NCBI RefSeq assembly: GCF_003383615.1
Contig: NZ_QNUL01000019.1
Span: 62,001-126,000, forward strand
Reading direction: 5' to 3'
DNA: 64,000 bases
Origin: Dyadobacter luteus
Lineage (GTDB): Bacteria > Bacteroidota > Bacteroidia > Cytophagales > Spirosomataceae
The position numbers and the translations under genes are program-made. Shown in pieces: positions 7,296 to 17,094 of the stretch. The notes under the pieces are model-generated. The model was given only the letters and a program-made list of their open reading frames with translations. It was not told the DNA's origin and searched no databases. The stretch's first letter is position 1. Every line of letters begins with the position of its first letter.

Positions 7296-9671
7296 ATGAT
7301 TAACAAACTATTGAAGACCTGGCTGTGCGTTTGCCTCATATGCATCAGTCTCACATCATCCTTTGGGCAAGGAAAGCAAACAGTAAGTGGTTATGTGAAA
7401 GATGCGTCTAACGGAGAGGGCCTGATAGGTGTTTCTGTATATGTTCGCGAAGCCGAAACCGGAGTAGTAACCAATTCTTACGGATTTTACTCCATTACAT
7501 TGCCGGCAGGAGATTACACACTGGTATACACCTACATGGGTTATCAGAAAACGAAGCAATCAGTTGCGCTTACTTCTGATAAGACTGTTAGCATTGAAAT
7601 GAAAGATGAAAGCAATGAACTTGCTGAGGTGACTATTTCGACCAAAAAAGACGATGAAAATGTGAAAAGCATTGAGATGTCTGTCAATAAGGTGGAAATG
7701 AAAACCATCAAAAAAATGCCGGCGTTATTCGGAGAAGTTGATCTTGTACGTAGTATTCAGCTATTGCCGGGTGTAACTACTGTGGGTGAAGGTGCATCGG
7801 GTTTCAATGTTCGTGGAGGAGATGTATCTCAAAATCTGGTTTTGCTGGATGAAGCTCCGGTATATAATTCTTCTCACTTATTCGGTTTCTTTTCAGTTTT
7901 CAATCCTGATGCAGTTAAAGATGTGAAACTGATCAAAGGAGGAATTCCTGCGCAGTACGGTGGTCGTATTTCTTCCATTCTTGATGTAAGGATGAAGGAG
8001 GGTAATTCCAAAAAAAGAGAGATTAACGGAGGCTTAGGGACCATTTTCTCCCGCTTAACTTATGAGCAGCCATTTGCAGAAGGAAAAGGATCTTTCATTG
8101 TAGCGGGCCGCCGTTCCTACATCGATGTATTGGCAAAGCCATTCTTGAATAAAGACCTTAGGGATTCGAAATTCTACTTTTACGATCTTACCGGTAAGGT
8201 CAATTATCAGCTGGGCGACAAGGATACGTTTTATGCCTCGGGTTATTTTGGAAAAGATGTGTTTGGAGGTGGAGATTTTGCATTTGGCTGGGGGAATGCA
8301 ACTGCAACTGCAAGATGGAACCACATTTTTTCGAGTAAGTTGTTTATGAACCTGACTGGTTTCTATAGCAACTACGACTATTCGCTCGGACAAAATGTAA
8401 ATGATGATAGCGCAACTGATAAATTCGATTGGAAATCAAAAATTATCAGTACAAGTATCAAACCAGATTTTACATATTACCTGACTCCTAATAACCAGAT
8501 TACCTTCGGTGGGCAATACATTCGCTACGACTCACGTCCCGGTACTGCCACAGCTATTTCAGAAGGAGAAGAGACTAACATCAGTCAGGAGCCTCGCTAC
8601 GGTGATGAATGGGCATTGTACGCAGGAAATGAGCAAAAGTTAACAGACCGTATATCCTTGCAATATGGTATCAGATATTCCTATTTCAGAAGTCTGGGTC
8701 CCGGAACTGAATACGATTTTATACCTGGTAAAAAAGGAGAGCGGGAAACTCCGGTGATTCCGGGAAGAGAATATGGTAAAGGTGATGTGATTAAATCATA
8801 TGGTAACTGGGAACCACGTTTTGCTGTAAACTTTGGCTTATCATCATCAACTTCGTTGAAAGCAAGCTATAACCGTACTTCTCAATATCTGCACTTGTTA
8901 TCCAACACAGCTGCAAGTTCACCGCTGGATGTCTGGACATTGAGCTCTTCAAGAATAGCACCGGAAAAAGCGGATCAGGTTGCTTTAGGTTGGTTCAGCA
9001 ACTTCAAAGAAAATACTTACGAAGCGTCTGTTGAGGTGTATTACAAAAAGCTATACAACCAGATAGACTATGTTCCGGGCTCGGAGTTGCTCCTGAATTC
9101 CTTCGTAGAAGGAGATTTGCTTTCCGGAAAAGGCCGTGCTTACGGAGCGGAGTTTTATGTAAAGAAAAACAAGGGAAAACTTACGGGTTGGATGAGCTAT
9201 ACGCTGTCACGTACCGAAAGACTTGTCGAGACGATCAACAACGATGAGTGGTTTCCTGCCCGTTTCGACAAACCTCATAATTTTACGGCAGTTGCAATCT
9301 ATGAATTGAAAAAAAGACTTTCGTTGTCTGCCAACTTCACTTTTGCTACAGGTACACCGGCTACATTTCCAACGACGCGGTACTCTGTTGGGGATATTCC
9401 TGTAGGTGAGAATTACAGTGGCGCAAGAAACAACAGCCGCATTCCTGCTTACCACCGTCTGGATTTGGCGGCGACGCTTAAGTCAAAGAAAAAGCTGTTT
9501 GGTGTAGGAGAGGGCGAATGGGTATTCTCAGTGTATAACGCCTACAACAGGAGAAATGCCTTCTCAGTATACACCAGAGCTAATCCTGACACGCCACTTC
9601 GTACAGAAGCGATCCGTTATTCAGTAATAGGAAGTTTCATCCCGGCGATTACTTACAATTTCAAGTTCTAA
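7296..9671 (+). CDS. TonB-dependent outer membrane receptor with carboxypeptidase-regulatory-like N-terminal domain
   Basis: A 791-residue outer-membrane receptor. A signal peptide covers about residues 1-24 (cleavage after SFGQG). A CarboxypepD_reg-like beta-sandwich follows at about 28-110 (VSGYVKDASNGEGLIGVSVY). The plug domain is at about 130-235, including FNVRGGDVSQNLVLLDEAP and IKGGIPAQYGGRISS. A beta-barrel fills the remainder and ends in the usual aromatic residue (YNFKF). It lacks the SusC length of about 1000 residues. The DUF4249 lipoprotein gene follows after 9 bases, which marks a TonB/DUF4249 uptake pair distinct from SusC/SusD. The substrate is unknown. Confidence 0.93.
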   Translation: MINKLLKTWLCVCLICISLTSSFGQGKQTVSGYVKDASNGEGLIGVSVYVREAETGVVTNSYGFYSITLPAGDYTLVYTYMGYQKTKQSVALTSDKTVSIEMKDESNELAEVTISTKKDDENVKSIEMSVNKVEMKTIKKMPALFGEVDLVRSIQLLPGVTTVGEGASGFNVRGGDVSQNLVLLDEAPVYNSSHLFGFFSVFNPDAVKDVKLIKGGIPAQYGGRISSILDVRMKEGNSKKREINGGLGTIFSRLTYEQPFAEGKGSFIVAGRRSYIDVLAKPFLNKDLRDSKFYFYDLTGKVNYQLGDKDTFYASGYFGKDVFGGGDFAFGWGNATATARWNHIFSSKLFMNLTGFYSNYDYSLGQNVNDDSATDKFDWKSKIISTSIKPDFTYYLTPNNQITFGGQYIRYDSRPGTATAISEGEETNISQEPRYGDEWALYAGNEQKLTDRISLQYGIRYSYFRSLGPGTEYDFIPGKKGERETPVIPGREYGKGDVIKSYGNWEPRFAVNFGLSSSTSLKASYNRTSQYLHLLSNTAASSPLDVWTLSSSRIAPEKADQVALGWFSNFKENTYEASVEVYYKKLYNQIDYVPGSELLLNSFVEGDLLSGKGRAYGAEFYVKKNKGKLTGWMSYTLSRTERLVETINNDEWFPARFDKPHNFTAVAIYELKKRLSLSANFTFATGTPATFPTTRYSVGDIPVGENYSGARNNSRIPAYHRLDLAATLKSKKKLFGVGEGEWVFSVYNAYNRRNAFSVYTRANPDTPLRTEAIRYSVIGSFIPAITYNFKF

Positions 9672-9680
9672 ATTTCAGCT

Positions 9681-10616
9681 ATGAAAAAGCAAAATCATAT
9701 ATATATAATCAAGCATGCAGTATTGAGCGTTTTTTCATTATTCCTTCTTGCAGGTTTAACCAGTTGTGAGGATGTAATTGACCTCAATACGGCAACCGGT
9801 CCTACCCAACTTGTGGTTGACGGCTGGATTAATAATCAGCCCGGTAATCAAAAGATCAAGCTGACTTGGTCTGCCAATTACTTTGATAACTCGGCTCCGA
9901 AACCAGTACAGGGTGCGGAAGTGACTGTGACTGATAACCTTGGAAATGTATTCGTGTTTGAAGATCTGGCCAATGACGGCAATTACATCTGGAAAGGAAC
10001 GGGTACTGATACGTTAGGTAAAGTCGGAAGGACGTATGCGCTCAGTATTAAAAATGGTGAAGATGTATACACCGCAAGCAGCGAAATCAAAAGGGTTCCT
10101 AAAGTTGACTCAGTAGTTTACCAAAAAGAAACGTTACCGTTCAATCCCGACAAAGGGCCGAAGGAAGGTTACATCGCCTCATTTTATGCACGTGACTTGC
10201 CGGGAGAGGGAGACAGATATTGGATTAAGCCTGTGGTGAGTGGAAAGATAGCGATTAGTAAAGCGTCGGATCTGACAGTCGCTTATGACGCAGGTCCGAG
10301 TGCAGGTGCTCCATCCGACGGACTGATATTTATTTTGCCACTGCGTCAGGCTATCACCCGGGATTCTCTTTATCTGGCAGGAGCATCCGTGGGAGTAGAG
10401 TTGCATAGCATTACACCGGAGGCATTTGAATTCATCAAACAAGTAGCAGAGCAAGGCTCTAACGGTGGATTATTTGCGACACCGGTTGCGAATGTAAAGT
10501 CGAATGTGACAAATACAAATCCTAACGGCATCAGACCATTGGGCTTTTTTGGAGCGACGGCAGTTAGCAGAATGGAAACAACCATTGATCCTGCCAAAGC
10601 ACGGCCGGAAGATTGA
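9681..10616 (+). CDS. DUF4249 family outer membrane lipoprotein
   Basis: A 311-residue lipoprotein with an N-terminal signal ending in the lipobox LTSC near residue 29. The mature start EDVIDLN and the LVVDGWINNQPG region are typical of DUF4249, as is the closing NPNGIRPLGFFGA. An Ig-like beta-sandwich is likely at about residues 38-150. Proteins of this family are nearly always encoded after a TonB-dependent receptor, as here, and are thought to act as its surface partner. The binding substrate is not known. A terminator lies 24 bases after the stop. Confidence 0.88.
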   Translation: MKKQNHIYIIKHAVLSVFSLFLLAGLTSCEDVIDLNTATGPTQLVVDGWINNQPGNQKIKLTWSANYFDNSAPKPVQGAEVTVTDNLGNVFVFEDLANDGNYIWKGTGTDTLGKVGRTYALSIKNGEDVYTASSEIKRVPKVDSVVYQKETLPFNPDKGPKEGYIASFYARDLPGEGDRYWIKPVVSGKIAISKASDLTVAYDAGPSAGAPSDGLIFILPLRQAITRDSLYLAGASVGVELHSITPEAFEFIKQVAEQGSNGGLFATPVANVKSNVTNTNPNGIRPLGFFGATAVSRMETTIDPAKARPED

Positions 10617-10639
10617 ACGAACTGAAAATATTAATAGAG

Positions 10640-10670
10640 CCACCTGTAACAATCTTGCAGGTGGTTTTTT
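10640..10670 (+). terminator. Intrinsic terminator after the TonB/DUF4249 pair
   Basis: A ten-pair stem with one G-U wobble (10640-10649 with 10655-10664) and loop CAATC is followed by six T residues. Confidence 0.85.
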
Positions 10671-10702
10671 CGTATATGAGCTAAAATGTTTTCCCTGATT
10701 CT

Positions 10703-11824
10703 ATGAAAAGCCTTTCTGTGTTGATTTTCCTTGGTCTGGCAACCGTTGCACAGGCACAACAGCGTGCGCGCGAGTTGGGAATTAAAATGGGTGTTTTACC
10801 AACGGGTGCATTAAATGCAATTACCGATGTGGAAGGTGTCAAAGTAGGCCAAATTACTTTGCTGGAAGGGGAAAATGTACGAACCGGTGTTACTGCAATT
10901 TTACCGCATTCGGGGAATATCTTTCAGCAAAAAGTACCTGCAGCGATTTACATCGGAAATGGTTTTGGAAAACTGGCTGGTTATTCCCAAGTCGAAGAGC
11001 TGGGTTCTTTGGAAACACCGATCGTATTGACCAATACACTGAGTGTGCCTGTAGCCTCTGATGCATTGATTGACTGGACATTGGGGCAGGCAGGAAATGA
11101 AAATGTGCGGTCGGTGAATCCTGTGGTGGGCGAAACGAATGATGGTTATCTCAACGACATCAGAAGCAGGTATGTAAAAAAGGAACATGTATTGAATGCA
11201 CTGGCTCAGGCCGTAGGAGGTGCTGTACAGGAGGGGAATGTAGGAGCTGGAACGGGTACTGTCAGTTTCGGATGGAAAGGTGGAATAGGGACGTCGTCGA
11301 GGAAATTACCTCAGAAGTTGGGCGGATATACAATAGGTGTTTTGGTTCAGACGAATTTCGGAGGCGTGTTGAAAATTGATGGTGTACCAGTTGGAGAAGA
11401 GCTGGGCCAATATGCCTTTAAGGAAGCATTGGATAAGTCCTCAGATGGATCCTGTATGATGGTCGTTGCTACTGATGCGCCTCTTGATGCTCGTAATCTG
11501 AAAAGGCTTGCGAAGAGAGTATTGCTCGGTTTGGCGCAGACGGGCGGTATCGCTGCCAATGGAAGCGGGGACTATGTGATCGCATTCTCAACTGCAAACC
11601 GGATTCTGCATGAAACGCCGCAAGCTACTTACGGAGCTACCTACCTTCACAACGATTATACTTCTCCACTTTTTATGGCCGCGATAGAGGCCACAGAAGA
11701 AGCGATTGTCAATTCATTGATGATGGCAAAAACCAGTTCAGGAACACAGGGACACAAAATAGAGGAACTTCCCAAGGACAAAGTACTTGAATTAATGGAG
11801 CGTTATGGGCGGCTGAAGAAATAG
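10703..11824 (+). CDS. P1 family peptidase (DmpA/L-aminopeptidase D-esterase type), exported
   Basis: A 373-residue Ntn-like hydrolase. Residues 1-18 form a signal peptide (cleavage after AQA), so the enzyme is exported. The core starts NAITDVEGVKVGQITL. The autocleavage site is Gly249-Ser250 in SDGSCMMVVATDAPL, where Ser250 becomes the N-terminal nucleophile of the beta chain. NGSGDYVIAFSTANR completes the family signature. Members remove N-terminal residues from short peptides, in some cases beta- or D-amino acid substrates, so a role in peptide or peptidoglycan-peptide scavenging is plausible but not shown. The gene is monocistronic. Confidence 0.92.
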   Translation: MKSLSVLIFLGLATVAQAQQRARELGIKMGVLPTGALNAITDVEGVKVGQITLLEGENVRTGVTAILPHSGNIFQQKVPAAIYIGNGFGKLAGYSQVEELGSLETPIVLTNTLSVPVASDALIDWTLGQAGNENVRSVNPVVGETNDGYLNDIRSRYVKKEHVLNALAQAVGGAVQEGNVGAGTGTVSFGWKGGIGTSSRKLPQKLGGYTIGVLVQTNFGGVLKIDGVPVGEELGQYAFKEALDKSSDGSCMMVVATDAPLDARNLKRLAKRVLLGLAQTGGIAANGSGDYVIAFSTANRILHETPQATYGATYLHNDYTSPLFMAAIEATEEAIVNSLMMAKTSSGTQGHKIEELPKDKVLELMERYGRLKK

Positions 11825-11851
11825 GCTCAGATTAAAATAAGTGCCTGATAT

Positions 11852-11882
11852 TTGCGATTGTAATATTTTACATTAAAATTTG
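11852..11882 (+). promoter_or_regulatory. Candidate promoter for the exported 130-residue protein
   Basis: TTG at 11852-11854 lies 20 bases before AAAATTTG (11875-11882), seven of eight matches to the -7 consensus. The GTG start at 11908 is 25 bases downstream, which supports that start. Confidence 0.5.
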
Positions 11883-11907
11883 CGGTTTAGTAGAGAAACG
11901 ACAAAAC

Positions 11908-12300
11908 GTGCAGACCAGACGCTTTATAAATCAGGCAATTACTTTACTCATGGCAACCATGCTTCTGATGGTGGCCGGTGTGAGGTCGTGGGATGCAGAA
12001 CAAACGTTTTTTAAGACCGGGAAAATCGCTCTTTCTGATATTGCCGGTGACGATGCAACCAAGGCTCCGGTGGGAGACCCGGTTGGCGATCAGGCGATGG
12101 TCAGTTCACTTTCTCTCAATGCAGTAATTACACCTGCAATTTCCTTCGATTTTTATCAATACTTTTATTTTCTCCCGTCTGCTATCTGGAGTTTCGAACC
12201 TAAAGAGGTCGTTTCTGAGGTAGCCTATGCTGAGACTACCTATCTGCTTTCCTGCTTCAACAGGATTTTTGGCCGGTATATAGTCACCAACGCTCCCTGA
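11908..12300 (+). CDS. Hypothetical exported protein
   Basis: A 130-residue protein that I do not recognise. It opens with two basic residues and a hydrophobic stretch (ITLLMATMLLMVAGVRSW), a signal peptide or membrane anchor. The middle is acidic with a DxxGDxxG-like run (GDPVGDQAM), and the C-terminal half is aromatic-rich (FDFYQYFYFLPSAIW). There is no in-frame ATG at the beginning, and the GTG start is supported by the promoter upstream. It sits alone between the P1 peptidase and secDF. Nothing in the sequence gives a function. Confidence 0.6.
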   Translation: MQTRRFINQAITLLMATMLLMVAGVRSWDAEQTFFKTGKIALSDIAGDDATKAPVGDPVGDQAMVSSLSLNAVITPAISFDFYQYFYFLPSAIWSFEPKEVVSEVAYAETTYLLSCFNRIFGRYIVTNAP

Positions 12301-12433
12301 TCATCGGGGTATCTCACTTTTGTTTATAGGTTTTATTTTGAATAGTAATTCGATAATACTATTCCTAGAATTATAGCAATTAGCATTTTGTGCTCTTCCA
12401 ATCTTTGTAAATAACAATCAATTTATAATACCG

Positions 12434-15424
12434 ATGACCAATAAAAATGGAGTAATTGGGTTAACCCTGGTGCTCGCCCTTATCAGTGTGTATTACCTTT
12501 CTTTTACGTTCGTTTCGCGTAATATTAAAGGTAAGGCAGAAACCTACGCCACCGGTGCCGATGGCAAAGTAGATGTTTCCAAAAAACAACATTACATCGA
12601 TTCTCTGTGGAGAGAAGATGTATACCTTGGACAAACGCTTCAGGAAGTAATGGAACGCGAGCTTAGCCTCGGTCTTGACCTTCAGGGCGGTATGCACGTA
12701 GTGCTTGAAGTTTCTCCGGTAGACATTCTGAAAGGAATGGCGGGTGGAAATGCGCGTAGTGCAGCATTCCAGCAGGCGCTTAAAAAAGCAGGTGAAGATA
12801 AAAAAGCCAGCAACAGTACTTTTATTAACCTTTTTGTAAAGGCATTTAAAGAAGCTGCTCCTAACACAAGCCTTGCAAGTGTATTTGCCAACAGCGCTAA
12901 CCGTGGAAAAATCAACAGTACTTCTTCGGACAGCGATGTAATCAAAATGCTGAATACGGAGGTTGATAGTTCAATCGAACGTGCTTTGCAGATTACTCAG
13001 GCTCGTATTGATAAATTTGGTGTAACCAACCCGAACATTCAGCGTCTGCCTGGTAAAAACCAGATTCTGGTAGAACTTCCTGGTGTTGATAACCCTGAGC
13101 GTGTTCGTCGTCTTTTGTCAGGTGCTGCAAAACTTGAATTCTCTGAAGTATACCTGACCAACGAACTGGCTTCAGGATTGGATCAATTGGGTAAATACCT
13201 TTCGAAGCAAGCAGAAATTGAAAAAGCATCCGCAAAAACTACCGCTACTACAACTGCAGCAGCTGCTACAGATACAACCAAGAAAACTGGATTGAGCGGA
13301 TTGGCTGCTCAGCTTGAACAAAAAGGTGCCGATTCAACTCAGACTGATTCTTCTGCTTTGGCAGCTCAGAGTGCAGCGTTGACAAACCTGTTTGTACCAA
13401 TGCCACAAGGTTTGGGCGTATACATGAAAGATACTGCACGTGCGAACGAAATCCTTGCTCGTCCTGAAGTTAGATCTTTCTTCCCTGCTGATCTTGTATT
13501 TATGTGGGATCGCAAAGGAATGGATGGAGCTAACAACCAATTGATCCTGCCTTTGTACTTCATTAAGAAAAGCAATGGCCAGGCTGCTATGGAAGGTGAC
13601 GTGATCGTGGATGCAAATCATGACTACGATGACCGTGGCCGTCCGGAAGTAACGATGCGTATGAATGGTGAAGGCGCACGTAAATGGAAAACACTTACAG
13701 CAAGAAGCATTGGCCGTCCGGTTGCGATTATTATTGATAACCTTGTTTACACTGCTCCGACTGTACAGGGGGAAATTCCAAATGGTAACTCCAGTATCAC
13801 TGGTAACTTCACAGTTGAAGAGACAAAAGATATGTCGAACGTGTTGAAAGCGGGTAAACTTCCTGCTCCGACGCATATTGTTGAAGAGGCTGTTGTAGGT
13901 TCTACATTGGGTGCTGAGGCTATCTCACAAGGTGTATGGTCTTCTCTGGTAGGTTTGGTGATCGTATTGGTATTCATGGTTGCATACTACAGCAAAGCAG
14001 GTTGGATCGCTGACCTTGCCCTGTTTATCAACCTTTTCTTCCTGTTGGGTATCATGGCTTCTTTGGGAGCGGTTCTGACTCTTTCAGGTATTGCGGGTAT
14101 CGTGTTGACAATCGGTACCGCCGTGGATGCGAACGTACTGATTTATGAGGGTATTAAAATTGAGATTGAAGAAGGTAAGCCTTACAAACAGGCAGTAGTT
14201 GATGGTTTCAAAAATTCCCTTTCGGCGATCATTGACTCCAACGTTACAACCTTTCTGACAGGTATCATTCTTTACGTATTCGGTACAGGTTTGGTATTGG
14301 GTTTTGCTACAACGTTGCTGATCGGTTTGGTAACTTCGTTCTTCACAGCTGTATTTATCACAAGATTGATTCTTGAAAAACAAAGCGAAGCTGGTCACGT
14401 GTTTAAGTTCTATTCAGGACTGACTAAAAACTGGTTTAAGGATAACAATTTTGACTTCATCTCTCAGCGTCGTCGTTTTTATGTAATCTCTACCATCGTT
14501 ATTATCATTGGTATTGGTTCGTTTATCTTCAAAGGATTCGGATTGGGTATTGATTTCAAAGGAGGTCGTTCTTATATCGTACGTTTCGAGCAGTCTGTAG
14601 AAACAGATGATCTTCGTGCTGCAATGGATGAAGTATTGGGTGCTCCAACCGAGATTAAAACTTACGGAGGTTTTGACCAGGTGAAAATCACAACTCCATA
14701 TCTGATTGAAGATGTAACACCGGAAGCGGATAAACAAGCAGAAGCGAAAATCCTTGAAGGTGCTGCGAAATTGAAAGGAAATCCTGCTAAGATCGTGAGC
14801 TACTCGAAGGTTGGACCTACAATGGCTTTTGATACAATGATTTCAGCGGTATATGCCGTATTGCTTGCTCTGGCTGTAAACTTTGTGTACATCTTTATTC
14901 GATTCAGAAGACTTGCATTTAGTTACGGTGCTGTTGTGTCTCTGTTCCACGATGTAATTATCCTTCTGGCGGTTTACTCGCTGTTCAACGGATGGCTGCC
15001 TTTCTCATTGGATATCGACCAGGCGTTTATCGGTGGTATCCTGACGATGATTGGTTACTCAATGAACGATACCATCGTAATTTATGACCGTATCAGGGAT
15101 TACATGAATGAAAACAAAAGCAAAGGTGAAAGTCTTTCAACGGTAATCAACAACGCATTGAACAGTACATTGAGCCGTACCGCCGTTACCGGTATTTCGG
15201 TAATTTTGGTACTTCTTGTACTGATGGTATTCGGTGGTGTTGTATTGAGAGGATTTACTTTCTGTATGTTGCTAGGGGTTATCGTAGGTACCTATTCTTC
15301 ACTTTTCGTATCTGCACCTATCGTGGTTGACCTTCTGCAAAAAGACAATGCAAGGGAAGCACTTAAGATGGCGACTGACGAAGTTGCTCAGCCGGCAGCC
15401 AGTGGTAAAAAACTGAAAGCATAA
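12434..15424 (+). CDS. secDF: Protein translocase subunit SecDF (SecD-SecF fusion)
   Basis: A 996-residue inner-membrane protein that uses the proton gradient to help complete Sec-dependent export. TM1 is near residues 8-27. The SecD signature LGLDLQGGMHVVLEV is near residue 77, and the large P1 periplasmic domain runs to about 510. TM2-6 include GTAVDANVLIYE. The SecF half begins around residue 680 with GLGIDFKGGRSYIVRFE and continues with TM segments including IGYSMNDTIVIYDRIRD. Fusion is usual in Bacteroidota. An Ala/Thr/Gln-rich insertion at about residues 265-315 interrupts P1. The gene has its own terminator. Confidence 0.96.
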   Translation: MTNKNGVIGLTLVLALISVYYLSFTFVSRNIKGKAETYATGADGKVDVSKKQHYIDSLWREDVYLGQTLQEVMERELSLGLDLQGGMHVVLEVSPVDILKGMAGGNARSAAFQQALKKAGEDKKASNSTFINLFVKAFKEAAPNTSLASVFANSANRGKINSTSSDSDVIKMLNTEVDSSIERALQITQARIDKFGVTNPNIQRLPGKNQILVELPGVDNPERVRRLLSGAAKLEFSEVYLTNELASGLDQLGKYLSKQAEIEKASAKTTATTTAAAATDTTKKTGLSGLAAQLEQKGADSTQTDSSALAAQSAALTNLFVPMPQGLGVYMKDTARANEILARPEVRSFFPADLVFMWDRKGMDGANNQLILPLYFIKKSNGQAAMEGDVIVDANHDYDDRGRPEVTMRMNGEGARKWKTLTARSIGRPVAIIIDNLVYTAPTVQGEIPNGNSSITGNFTVEETKDMSNVLKAGKLPAPTHIVEEAVVGSTLGAEAISQGVWSSLVGLVIVLVFMVAYYSKAGWIADLALFINLFFLLGIMASLGAVLTLSGIAGIVLTIGTAVDANVLIYEGIKIEIEEGKPYKQAVVDGFKNSLSAIIDSNVTTFLTGIILYVFGTGLVLGFATTLLIGLVTSFFTAVFITRLILEKQSEAGHVFKFYSGLTKNWFKDNNFDFISQRRRFYVISTIVIIIGIGSFIFKGFGLGIDFKGGRSYIVRFEQSVETDDLRAAMDEVLGAPTEIKTYGGFDQVKITTPYLIEDVTPEADKQAEAKILEGAAKLKGNPAKIVSYSKVGPTMAFDTMISAVYAVLLALAVNFVYIFIRFRRLAFSYGAVVSLFHDVIILLAVYSLFNGWLPFSLDIDQAFIGGILTMIGYSMNDTIVIYDRIRDYMNENKSKGESLSTVINNALNSTLSRTAVTGISVILVLLVLMVFGGVVLRGFTFCMLLGVIVGTYSSLFVSAPIVVDLLQKDNAREALKMATDEVAQPAASGKKLKA

Positions 15425-15440
15425 TAAATAAAGGATAATA

Positions 15441-15470
15441 GGGGGAAAGTACTTTACTTTCCCCCTTTTT
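15441..15470 (+). terminator. Intrinsic terminator after secDF
   Basis: The stem GGGGGAAAGTA / TACTTTCCCCC with loop CTT is followed by a T-run. Confidence 0.9.
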
Positions 15471-15552
15471 TATTCTGCTATTGCGTATACTTAGCAAATT
15501 TTATTTTAGTTTTAAGGTACGATGGTCAAATAACTACGATAAATAACACTTT

Positions 15553-17013
15553 ATGGCAAATCAACTTTGGCTGAAAAAGCCTATTGAGAAATTATTAAAA
15601 GAATCTACAGGAGAAGAAAATCAGTTAAAAAGGTCACTGGGCTCTGCAAGTCTTGTTGCATTAGGTATTGGTGCGATCATCGGAGCGGGTCTTTTTTCGC
15701 TGACAGGTATTGCTGCTGCGGAACATTCCGGACCTGCGGTTACTATTTCATTTATTCTGGCAGCAGTGGGATGCGGTTTTGCGGGTCTCTGCTATGCTGA
15801 GTTTGCTTCGATGATTCCTATTGCGGGTAGTGCGTATACGTACTCTTATGCAACCATGGGAGAGTTTGTAGCCTGGATTATCGGTTGGGATCTTGTGCTT
15901 GAATATGCACTGGGAGCCGCCACTGTATCTGTGAGCTGGTCACGTTACCTGCTCGAATTTTTAAGTAAATTTGATATTCACCTGCCAGCTCAGCTGGTAT
16001 GCTCTCCTTTTGAAGTATTAAAGTTGAGCGATGGTACCATCATTGATAATGGTATCGTAAACCTTCCTGCAATCTTAATCGTATGTGCATTGTCCCTGCT
16101 CCTGATCAGAGGAACAGAAGGATCGGCTTTCCTAAACAACCTCTTAGTAGTATTAAAAGTGGCGGTAGTATTGGTTTTCATCGCTTTGGGATGGAGCCAC
16201 ATCGATCCACAAAATTATGTTCCTTACATTCCTGAGAACACCGGAAACTATGAAAACTTCGGATGGAGTGGAATCGCAACTGGTGCTGCCGTAGTATTCT
16301 TTGCATTCATCGGGTTTGATGCTGTATCAACTGCAGCTCAGGAAGCTAAAAATCCTCAGAAAGGAATGCCAATAGGTATTCTTGGTTCATTGATTATCTG
16401 TACAATTTTGTATATCCTTTTTGCTCACGTCATGACGGGGCTTGTAAATTATACAGAGTTTGCGAACGATGCTAAGCCTGCTGCCACAGCATTCGCTAAA
16501 ACGGGTTATGACAGCCTTCAGACTGGCCTGATCATTGCTATTCTTGCCGGTTATACTTCTGTAATGCTTGTGATGCTTTTAGGACAAAGCCGTGTATTCT
16601 ATTCTATGAGCAAAGATGGTTTGTTGCCTAAATTCTTCAGCCAGATTCATCCTAAATTCAGTACTCCTTACAAGACTAACCTGTTCTTTATGGCGTTCGT
16701 AAGCATATTTGCGGGACTTGTTCCTGTAAGTGATTTGGGACACATGGTAAGTATCGGAACATTGTTCGCATTTGCGCTCGTTTGCGTAGGCGTGTGGATG
16801 TTGCGCGTAAAGAGACCTGATCTTCCCCGCTCATTCCGCACTCCGCTGGTACCGTTCGTTCCAATCATGGGAATCGTGGTATGTGGCTATCTGATGTACT
16901 CATTGCCTATTGAAAGCTGGTACCGTCTGGCTATATGGCTGGGACTGGGATTAGCTATCTATTTCGGATACGGAAAGAAAAACAGTAAACTGGGAAAAGA
17001 GAGCGGTTTATAA
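15553..17013 (+). CDS. Amino acid permease (APC superfamily, cationic amino acid transporter type)
   Basis: A 486-residue inner-membrane transporter with about 12-14 hydrophobic helices. TM1 carries the unwound substrate-binding motif GIGAIIGAGLF near residues 37-47. The helix-6 region FFAFIGFDAVSTAAQEAKNP is typical of the cationic amino acid transporter branch. It is proton- or exchange-driven, and the exact substrate is not readable. It is monocistronic, ending at a strong bidirectional terminator. Confidence 0.92.
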   Translation: MANQLWLKKPIEKLLKESTGEENQLKRSLGSASLVALGIGAIIGAGLFSLTGIAAAEHSGPAVTISFILAAVGCGFAGLCYAEFASMIPIAGSAYTYSYATMGEFVAWIIGWDLVLEYALGAATVSVSWSRYLLEFLSKFDIHLPAQLVCSPFEVLKLSDGTIIDNGIVNLPAILIVCALSLLLIRGTEGSAFLNNLLVVLKVAVVLVFIALGWSHIDPQNYVPYIPENTGNYENFGWSGIATGAAVVFFAFIGFDAVSTAAQEAKNPQKGMPIGILGSLIICTILYILFAHVMTGLVNYTEFANDAKPAATAFAKTGYDSLQTGLIIAILAGYTSVMLVMLLGQSRVFYSMSKDGLLPKFFSQIHPKFSTPYKTNLFFMAFVSIFAGLVPVSDLGHMVSIGTLFAFALVCVGVWMLRVKRPDLPRSFRTPLVPFVPIMGIVVCGYLMYSLPIESWYRLAIWLGLGLAIYFGYGKKNSKLGKESGL

Positions 17014-17035
17014 CTCATCGGAATTGACCATTGTG

Positions 17036-17074
17036 AAAATCGCCTCATTTGCATTGTGCAAATGAGGCGATTTT
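17036..17074. terminator. Bidirectional terminator between the permease gene and lhgO
   Basis: Perfect 18-bp arms (17036-17053 and 17057-17074) with loop TTG. The arms end in AAAA and TTTT, so the hairpin serves both convergent genes. Confidence 0.9.
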
Positions 17075-17094
17075 GTGTTGTAACAGGTCTGTTT

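Noticed and set aside
13334-13876. Long open frames opposite or inside secDF, such as a 180-codon minus-strand frame here.
   Set aside because: secDF is clearly coding over the same bases; the opposite frames have no family features and are shadows.
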